From JAMCXS01 sp964459065 (GTDB lineage Bacteria; Acidobacteriota; Terriglobia; UBA7540), in NCBI GenBank assembly GCA_964459065.1, contig CAYWMN010000144.1:1-9281 (forward strand): DNA of 9,281 nt, read 5' to 3'. The notes under the pieces were generated by a model. The model saw only the letters and a program-made list of their open reading frames with translations, made no database searches and had not been told where the DNA came from. Of the stretch, positions 3,953 through 9,281 are shown one piece after another; the first letter of the stretch is position 1, and each line of letters begins with the position of its first letter. The translations under genes and the position numbers were made by a program.

Positions 3953-6382
3953 ATGCCGCTTAATCGGAGAAGTTTTGTCAGCCGGATGGCCTTGGCCCTG
4001 GGGGGACTGGCAGGAGGGAAGCGAGCCGCCGGGGCGGGATTGCCGGCTGCCGCAAAAGATAGCGCAGGCGGGCAGGCTAATCCGGCCGCGGAAGGATCCA
4101 AGCCTGGACGCCTGGGCGGTTACGTTCGGCCCAACACCCTTAACGTCATTCACAAGAAGTATGATCTGGTGGTTGTGGGGGGCGGAATTTCCGGGACGTG
4201 TGCGGCGATTAGCGCCGCGCGCAACGGCGCCCGGGTGGCGCTGGTGCATGAGAGGTCCACGCTGGGCGGCAACTCTTCGAGCGAGGTGCGGCTGTATCCG
4301 GAGGATACCTGCGGCCATAATCCCTGGATCAAAGAGGGGGGCATTCTGGAGGAGATGACCGTCGAGGACCGGGTCCGGAACTGGGAGCCCTACCGGGAAA
4401 GCCTGATGAACTCCAATTGGGACCTTGTTCTCTACGAGTGGGCGCGCCGGGAGAAGAACCTTGACCTGCATTTAAACACCACGATGCGCGAGGTTGAAAT
4501 GGCGGACCCGGCGCACATCCTGGCAATTTATGCGGATCAATTGGGAACGGAAAAAGAGTTCATCTTTGAGGCTCCCTGGTTTGTGGACGCCACCGGTGAC
4601 GGCGTCTTGATCTATCGCTCGGGTGCTCAGTTCCGGTGGGGCAAGGAGGCGCGCGCGGAATACCATGAGCTGCTGGCTCCTGAAAAGCCGAGCGACGCGG
4701 TGATGGGGAGCACCCTTTTCTTCCGGGCACGGGATGCCGGCAAGCCCATCCAGTTCAAGAAGCCCGATTGGGCTGCGGAGTTCGATACGGAGTCGGACTT
4801 GACCGGCCGGCATCATGGGTTTATCGAAGGCGGGTACTGGTGGATTGAAGTCGGTTTTCCCTTGCACACTATCAAGGATAACGAGGCCATCCGCGATGAG
4901 GCATTGCGACAGCTTCTGGGGGTTTGGGACCACATCAAGAACCGGTGTGCCGACGCGGGCGTGCGGAAGCGGGCGGAAAACTACGCCTTGGAATTTGTGG
5001 GATTCTGGCCTTACAAGCGCGAGTCGCGCCGCCTGCTGAGCGATTACGTTCTGCGGGAACAAGACATCCGCAATCCCTCGGTCCACAGCGACGACATCGC
5101 CTATGGCACCTGGGGGATCGATATTCACGTTCCGGGAGGAATTCTCCAGCGCCAGGTTCCTCCTTATCCGCCGCCCGACTCGGATGCCAACTTTGCCCGC
5201 CGGGGCACGATTCCTTACGGCATTCCGCTGCGTTCCTGCTATTCCCGCAACGTGCGCAACCTGATGGCGGCAGGCCGGCCGCTGGGCGCCAGTTACGTGG
5301 CCTTTGCCTCTTCCCGGGTTCTTCCCACCGGAGCCATCGTGGGCCAGGGCGTGGGTGCCGCGGCCGCGCTTTGCGTTAAGTATCAGCGGGAACCGCGGGA
5401 GATTGCCAAGGCGCATGCCAGGGAATTGCAGCAGCTCCTGCTGCGGCAGGATGCTTCCATGCCCGGGATTGAAAACGAGGATCCCGGCGATCTGGCCAGG
5501 ATGGCGCGGGTGAAAGCCAGTAGCGAAGGGGCATTGAAATTTCCGGAGTCTTCCACGTTCCATCCGGCGCATTTACCGCTGGCACAGCTGTTCCCCATTG
5601 CAACCGAGCATCTGGATAGTGTGGAACTGCTGCTGAAGTCGGAGCTTTCGACCCCTGTTGAGCTCAAGCTTGGATTGAAAAAGGCGCGGCACGTTTGGGA
5701 CTTTCGTTCGGGAGGGGATATCGCCGTGGCCACGGCGACGGTGCCGGCGAATCATGAAGGGTACGTAAGATTTTCATTCAATGCCAGGACCCAGCCCGGA
5801 AAGCTCTACTATATTCACCTGGAAGCGCGGGACGGAATCAGCTGGGCACTGTTTCAGGACGGGGAAGGGGAGCCTTCGCAAGTTCCCGTGGGGACGACTC
5901 CCGCCGACCAGCCGCCGGGCGGGCGCTGGCGTCCGTTGACGCACGCCAAATCTTTTTGCCTGCGCGTCACGCCGGAGCAGAGACCCTATGGGCCGCAGAA
6001 CGTGGTGCAAGGCAGCAACCGGCCCGATCTGTGGACGAATTTCTATATGTCCGATCCTGCGCAAACTCTTCCTTGCTGGCTGGAGTTGCAACTGCCGCGG
6101 CCGGTGGACTTCAACCAAATCCAGATGACTTTTGATACCGATTGTAACCGCAGGGTCCGGCTTCCGTTGTTCCGATATCCGGAGTGTGTGAAGCGATACG
6201 AAGTCGCGGTTTCCACTCCGGGCGGGTGGAAAACGATCCTGCGGGAAGACGACAATTATTTTCGGCGCCGCGTTCACCGCTTTGACCGGGTTCATTCCGA
6301 CCGGGTGCGGATCAAGGTTGACGAAACGAACGGAGCCAAAGCCGTTCGGATTTACGAGGTCAGACTTTACAACGAAACCTAG
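3953..6382 (+). CDS. Tat-exported FAD-dependent oxidoreductase with C-terminal discoidin-like domain
   Basis: This is an 809-residue flavoprotein of the FAD_oxidored group (PF12831 type). It begins with a Tat signal: RRSF (5-8), a hydrophobic stretch MALALGGLAGG and an Ala-rich cleavage region near 25-34, so it would be folded with FAD before export. The Rossmann motif is VVVGGGISGTCAA (73-85) with E100 at the end of strand 2. Then come LGGNSSSEVR (104-113), VDATGDG (211-217), and the second FAD-binding segment RNLMAAGRPLGASYVAF with SSRVLPTGAIVGQ, at about 435-475. Residues about 680-808 resemble an F5/8 type C (discoidin) carbohydrate-binding fold, ending VRIYEVRLYNE. A linker of about 200 residues joins the two domains. 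Start ATG 3953 has GAGGAGGA 7 bases upstream. It is divergent from the sialidase-like gene, suggesting joint action on extracytoplasmic glycan or sugar. The substrate is unknown. An annotation as succinate dehydrogenase or thiazole enzyme would be misleading. Confidence 0.88.
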   Translation: MPLNRRSFVSRMALALGGLAGGKRAAGAGLPAAAKDSAGGQANPAAEGSKPGRLGGYVRPNTLNVIHKKYDLVVVGGGISGTCAAISAARNGARVALVHERSTLGGNSSSEVRLYPEDTCGHNPWIKEGGILEEMTVEDRVRNWEPYRESLMNSNWDLVLYEWARREKNLDLHLNTTMREVEMADPAHILAIYADQLGTEKEFIFEAPWFVDATGDGVLIYRSGAQFRWGKEARAEYHELLAPEKPSDAVMGSTLFFRARDAGKPIQFKKPDWAAEFDTESDLTGRHHGFIEGGYWWIEVGFPLHTIKDNEAIRDEALRQLLGVWDHIKNRCADAGVRKRAENYALEFVGFWPYKRESRRLLSDYVLREQDIRNPSVHSDDIAYGTWGIDIHVPGGILQRQVPPYPPPDSDANFARRGTIPYGIPLRSCYSRNVRNLMAAGRPLGASYVAFASSRVLPTGAIVGQGVGAAAALCVKYQREPREIAKAHARELQQLLLRQDASMPGIENEDPGDLARMARVKASSEGALKFPESSTFHPAHLPLAQLFPIATEHLDSVELLLKSELSTPVELKLGLKKARHVWDFRSGGDIAVATATVPANHEGYVRFSFNARTQPGKLYYIHLEARDGISWALFQDGEGEPSQVPVGTTPADQPPGGRWRPLTHAKSFCLRVTPEQRPYGPQNVVQGSNRPDLWTNFYMSDPAQTLPCWLELQLPRPVDFNQIQMTFDTDCNRRVRLPLFRYPECVKRYEVAVSTPGGWKTILREDDNYFRRRVHRFDRVHSDRVRIKVDETNGAKAVRIYEVRLYNET

Positions 6383-6581
6383 CGTGTTTCGGCACAGACT
6401 CGTTCGGGGGCGGCGCCGCGCGTGTCAGGTGATCGCACCTCGGAGGGGTGGCGCTATACTGGAAACGGCCAGCCTGAAAAGGATGGGTTCAAACGGGGCG
6501 CGAGGGCTTTGAGCGGTATCTTGCGCGCGTTCATTCCATACAGCTCAACGGATACTCGATCGTTTCGGAGATCGCCTTGTT
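6383..6581. other. Intergenic region between the FAD oxidoreductase and the M81 peptidase
   Basis: No gene is seen. AGGTG-ATCG-CACCT (6427-6440) is a perfect 5-bp hairpin. TATACT (6455-6460) could be a -10, but no acceptable -35 stands 16-18 bases before it. CGATC (6557-6561) can pair with GATCG (6570-6574), which would partly cover the GGAG (6567-6570) that serves the next gene. No terminator with a T-run follows the FAD gene. Confidence 0.4.
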
Positions 6582-8045
6582 ATGCGCATAGCCATCGGCG
6601 GAATTTATCATGAATCCAATACGTTCTTTTCCCAGCCCATGACGATGGAAAACTTTGCCGAAAAGGATCTCCACTTCGGCCCTGACATCATTAATCACTG
6701 GCGCGGGACCTGTTCGGAAATGGGAGGGTTCATCGAAGGAGGCGAGCGGTTTCAGTTTGAGCTTGTTCCGACCCTGATGGCGTGGGGAATGCCTTCAGGT
6801 GCTTTGACCGCCGAAACCATTGAATCCCTCAGCCAGAAGTTGCTGAGCGTGCTTGAAGCTGCCGGACCTTTGGACGGCATTCTCCTTTCTTTGCACGGGG
6901 CCATGGTCTCAAGCGAATATGCGGACGCGGACGGTGAAATTCTTCGCCGGGTGCGAAAGGCCGCCGGCCCGGGCATTCCTCTTGTGGTGACGCTTGATTA
7001 TCACGCCAATATGACCGACGAAATGGTTCGCTGGCCCGATGCAATCGTCGGCTATGACACTTACCCGCACATTGACCAGGCCGAACGGGGTCTTGAAGCT
7101 GCCGACATCATGCGGCGAATGCTCCAGGAAGGTCTCCAGCCGAAACTCGCGCTGGCGCGGCGGCCGTTGCTTCCTCACATTCTGCGGCAATTGACGGCAA
7201 AGCCTCCCATGTCCAGCGCCATCGCCCTGGCGCACAAGTTGGAGCAGCAGCCGGAAATCATCAGCGTGAGCGTGGCTGCCGGGTTTCCTTACTGCGACGT
7301 TCCTGACGCGGGATTCAGCGTGTTTGCGGTGGGCGACAACAACGCCGAGGCGGCTCGGCAAGCAGCAAACCGGGTTGCCGACGCCGTTTGGGAGCGCCGC
7401 TCGGAATTTCAGATGTCACTCCCGGTTGCGGAAGATGCCGTGCGGCAGGCGCTCGAGGAAAAAGAAGGACTGACGGTTCTGGTTGACGTTGGAGACAATC
7501 TTGGGGCCGGAACGCCCGGCGATGGCACCATCCTGCTGGCGGAGTTGCTCAAGCAGCACGCGCGGGAAGCGCTGGTCCTGCTCTGCGACTCGGAGGCCGT
7601 CCGAACCGCGACCCAAGCCGGCGTGCGCCAGCGGGTTCGGCTGAAAGTGGGCGGAAAGATCGACCGTCAACATGGCGAACCACTCGAAATTGAGGGCGTG
7701 GTACGAACCATCAGCGATGGGATCTACACCAACATCGGCCCTATGCGTGACGGAGTGCTGGATGACCAGGGAAGGACCGCGGTGGTCGACACGGGCGGAG
7801 TTCTGGTGGTCCTGACCGAGCGCCGCATGCCGATGTGGAACCTTCAACAACTTCGGGCTTTGGGGATTGAACCCGCGCGGCTCCGGATGATCGTCGTCAA
7901 GGCGGCCATTGCCTACCGCGCGGCCTACGAACCCATCGCCCATCGCATCATCGAGGTTGATACGCCGGGGCTGGCTGCCGCCGACGTTCGCCGATTCGAT
8001 TACCGGCGCCTTAAGCGGCCCATCAGCCCCCTGGACGAAATGTGA
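6582..8045 (+). CDS. M81 family metallopeptidase (MlrC-like)
   Basis: This is a zinc peptidase of the MlrC/M81 family, named after the enzyme that degrades the linear tetrapeptide step of microcystin breakdown. Most members are of unknown substrate and lie in amino acid or peptide catabolic clusters. The 487 residues have the N-terminal metal domain (about 1-290) and the MlrC C-terminal domain (about 295-480: VDVGDNLGAGTPGDGT, SDGIYTNIGPM, ending VDTPGLAAADVRRF and RPISPLDEM). In MlrC the active-site and zinc residues as I remember them are E56, H150, D184, H186 and H208. Here E11 (GIYHESNTF), H105 (LSLHGAM), D139 and H141 (LDYHAN) and H163 (TYPHID) show the same spacing with a constant offset of 45, so the site is complete. 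No signal peptide is present, so it is cytoplasmic. The ATG follows GGAG by 11 bases, and MRIAIGGIYHESNTF is the normal family start. Microcystin degradation should not be inferred. Confidence 0.92.
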   Translation: MRIAIGGIYHESNTFFSQPMTMENFAEKDLHFGPDIINHWRGTCSEMGGFIEGGERFQFELVPTLMAWGMPSGALTAETIESLSQKLLSVLEAAGPLDGILLSLHGAMVSSEYADADGEILRRVRKAAGPGIPLVVTLDYHANMTDEMVRWPDAIVGYDTYPHIDQAERGLEAADIMRRMLQEGLQPKLALARRPLLPHILRQLTAKPPMSSAIALAHKLEQQPEIISVSVAAGFPYCDVPDAGFSVFAVGDNNAEAARQAANRVADAVWERRSEFQMSLPVAEDAVRQALEEKEGLTVLVDVGDNLGAGTPGDGTILLAELLKQHAREALVLLCDSEAVRTATQAGVRQRVRLKVGGKIDRQHGEPLEIEGVVRTISDGIYTNIGPMRDGVLDDQGRTAVVDTGGVLVVLTERRMPMWNLQQLRALGIEPARLRMIVVKAAIAYRAAYEPIAHRIIEVDTPGLAAADVRRFDYRRLKRPISPLDEM

Positions 8046-8236
8046 GCTTGGCAGGAACCCTTGCCACCATGGCCGGGGTCGGAACTGGAATGGATCCCGG
8101 CGCCGCCCGGTGAAGGCCGGCCTGGGCCTGACAACAGGCGCAACAGATGCATTCGAACGCCGTATTTTGCCGGCAGCGTGTAATATCAAACGATGACGGA
8201 AATTGAAAAATAGCCTGGATCTAACGGAGATTGTGC
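8046..8236. other. Intergenic region between the M81 peptidase and the aminotransferase
   Basis: No gene is seen in these 191 bases. They hold two hairpins: one directly after the peptidase stop (8049-8066), and GCCTG-ACAA-CAGGC (8126-8139). I could not find a convincing promoter. TAATAT (8181-8186) lacks a -35 at the right distance. The gap is long for an operon, but the two genes may still be co-transcribed. Confidence 0.4.
8049..8066 (+). terminator. Hairpin just after the M81 gene, possible terminator or stabiliser
   Basis: TGGCAGG (8049-8055) pairs with CCTTGCCA (8060-8066 as CTTGCCA) with one G-T pair around the loop AACC, giving a 7-bp stem 3 bases after the stop codon. No T-run follows, so it may protect or attenuate the transcript and need not end it. 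Confidence 0.3.
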
Positions 8237-9281
8237 ATGACGCAGAAGCCATTTAACGCTGCTCAGCGGGAACAGAGTGTGGTCGAAAAAACCCAAGCTT
8301 CACATGCGCGCTTTGAGCGCGCCAAGGAATCGCTGGCCGGCGGCGTCTCCAGCGGATTGCGCCGCAGCGCCCGACCCTACCCCCTTTACTACCGCTCCGG
8401 AAGAGGCTCAGAGGTGACGGACGTTGACGGCAACCGCTACCTTGATTACGGACTTGCGTGGGGCCCCCTGATGCTGGGCCATTCACCCGCGCCGGTGATC
8501 GATGCCATCCAGCTCCGGGCCGCAAAAGGGCTCACTTATGGCGCGCAGCACGATCTTGAAATCAAAGTCAGCGAGCTCCTGACCCGGATCATTCCCTGCG
8601 CGGACCAGGTCTGCTTTGCGAACAGCGGAACGGAAATTGTTCAAGTGGCCCTGCGCCTGGCGCGGGCCGCGACGGGCCGGCCAAAGTACTTGAAATTTGA
8701 AGGCCACTACCACGGCTGGGACGACAGTGTGCTGGTCAGCATCCATCCGACCCGGGAAGAAATTGAACAGGCACAAGGGGCGCCTGTTCCGGTCGGAGCC
8801 GGGCAACGCGCTCACGACGATGTCCTTGTGGCGGAGTGGAACAATCGGGCGAGCGTCGAGAAGATTTTTGCCTCCCAGGGAGACAATATTTCCGCCGTCA
8901 TTTGTGAGCCGATGCTTTGCAACTCGGGCTGCATTCCACCGGAGCCCGGCTTCCTTGAATTCTTGCGCGAGATCACCCGCGAGCACCATTCCCTGTTTAT
9001 TTTCGACGAGGTCATCACCGGCTTTCGACTGCATTTGGCGGGCGCCCAGGGGCTGTACGGCGTCACGCCGGACCTTGCAACGTACGCCAAGGCCATCGGC
9101 TCCGGAGTTGCCGTCAGCGCTCTCGCGGGCAAGGCTGAGTTCATGGACCTGATTGCGACAGGGAAGGTGGTTCACGCCGGGACTCTGAATGGAAACCCCA
9201 TCGCTCTGGCCGCCGTCCACGCGACCCTCGAAACGTTGTCGAACGATGGAAGCAGACGCTATGAGAAGTTGAAAACGCGCA
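8237..9281 (+). CDS. Class III PLP aminotransferase, GSA-aminomutase-like (3' end beyond the window)
   Basis: The frame is open from ATG 8237 to the window edge, 348 residues; relatives have about 430-460, so roughly the last quarter is missing. It is a fold-type I, PLP-dependent enzyme that moves amino groups. Key sites: NSGTE (129-133) binds the PLP phosphate, HYHG (157-160) stacks on the ring, FDEVITGFR (256-264) has D257 for the pyridine nitrogen, K285 in YAKAIGSG forms the Schiff base, and HAGTLNGNP (313-321) is the distal phosphate contact. The N-terminus (FERAKESLAGGVSSGLRRS, then VDGNRYLDYGLAWGPLMLGH) is of the glutamate-1-semialdehyde aminomutase type. After K285, however, it reads GSGVAVSALAGK where HemL has GGGLPVGAyGG, so tetrapyrrole synthesis is not assumed. 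GGAG (8226-8229) stands 7 bases before the ATG. Next to an M81 peptidase, a catabolic transaminase is the more likely role. Confidence 0.9.
   Translation, partial: MTQKPFNAAQREQSVVEKTQASHARFERAKESLAGGVSSGLRRSARPYPLYYRSGRGSEVTDVDGNRYLDYGLAWGPLMLGHSPAPVIDAIQLRAAKGLTYGAQHDLEIKVSELLTRIIPCADQVCFANSGTEIVQVALRLARAATGRPKYLKFEGHYHGWDDSVLVSIHPTREEIEQAQGAPVPVGAGQRAHDDVLVAEWNNRASVEKIFASQGDNISAVICEPMLCNSGCIPPEPGFLEFLREITREHHSLFIFDEVITGFRLHLAGAQGLYGVTPDLATYAKAIGSGVAVSALAGKAEFMDLIATGKVVHAGTLNGNPIALAAVHATLETLSNDGSRRYEKLKTR

Noticed and set aside
4472..5572. 366-codon minus-strand frame opposite the FAD oxidoreductase
   Set aside because: Antisense shadow: the plus-strand frame has all FAD motifs, and the minus frame shows no domain and no ribosome binding site.
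6455..6460. TATACT as a -10 for the M81 gene
   Set aside because: No -35-like sequence at 16-18 bases and no extended -10 TG, and it would give a leader of over 110 bases. Mentioned only in the intergenic entry.
8101..8236. TTGCCG or TTGAAA with TAATAT as a promoter for the aminotransferase
   Set aside because: Spacings are 8 bases or in the wrong order. No combination gives a plausible sigma70 promoter.
7416..8252. 278-codon minus-strand frame opposite the 3' part of the M81 gene
   Set aside because: Shadow of the M81 C-terminal domain, with no supporting motif.
8483..9220. 245-codon minus-strand frame opposite the aminotransferase
   Set aside because: The plus strand carries every PLP-site motif in one open frame. 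The minus frame is a composition artefact.
8237..9281. Calling the aminotransferase hemL
   Set aside because: The segment after the PLP lysine lacks the GGGxPVGA pattern of glutamate-1-semialdehyde aminomutase, and the neighbour is a peptidase, so a gene symbol is not justified.

Overview
The window looks like high-GC chromosomal DNA from an environmental bacterium. The gene set is a Tat-exported FAD oxidoreductase, a secreted Asp-box sialidase-like protein, an M81 peptidase and a class III aminotransferase. This, together with a REP-like hairpin pair, suggests Acidobacteriota or a planctomycete/verrucomicrobial relative. That placement is an inference from gene content and style; no marker gene settles it.

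Region 1 (about 1-1101) is the decayed end of a mobile element or island. It holds a truncated IS1182/IS5-like transposase on the minus strand, a double hairpin resembling a REP element, a frameshifted C-terminal piece of a NucS/DUF91-like nuclease, and a 52-codon stub that looks like the N-terminus of a nuclease-fold protein. It ends with 12-bp tandem repeats, an 8-bp inverted repeat, and the 3' half of a tRNA-Val(GAC) gene running from the anticodon loop to the encoded CCA. The tRNA half has no 5' half beside it and carries a T-stem mismatch. The simplest reading is that it is the displaced attachment-site end of an element that integrated into the anticodon loop of tRNA-Val and lies to the left.

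Region 2 (1102-2600) is ordinary chromosome. It has a 366-base gap with one short minus-strand ORF behind a very good ribosome binding site, then a consensus extended -10 promoter and a divergent folD. FolD makes one-carbon folate derivatives. It converges on the next gene, with a bulged hairpin terminator between them.

Region 3 (2499-6382) is a divergent pair of exported proteins: a sialidase/BNR-type beta-propeller on the minus strand and a Tat-exported FAD oxidoreductase with a C-terminal discoidin-like domain on the plus strand. They share an intergenic region in which a sigma70-type promoter can be read for each direction. The pair plausibly acts on extracytoplasmic carbohydrate, but the substrate is unknown.

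Region 4 (6582-9281) has an M81 (MlrC-type) metallopeptidase with a complete predicted zinc site, followed by a class III PLP aminotransferase of the glutamate-1-semialdehyde aminomutase-like group that runs off the window. They probably belong to a degradative amino acid or peptide pathway. No CRISPR array, complete tRNA or rRNA, or intact insertion sequence is visible.
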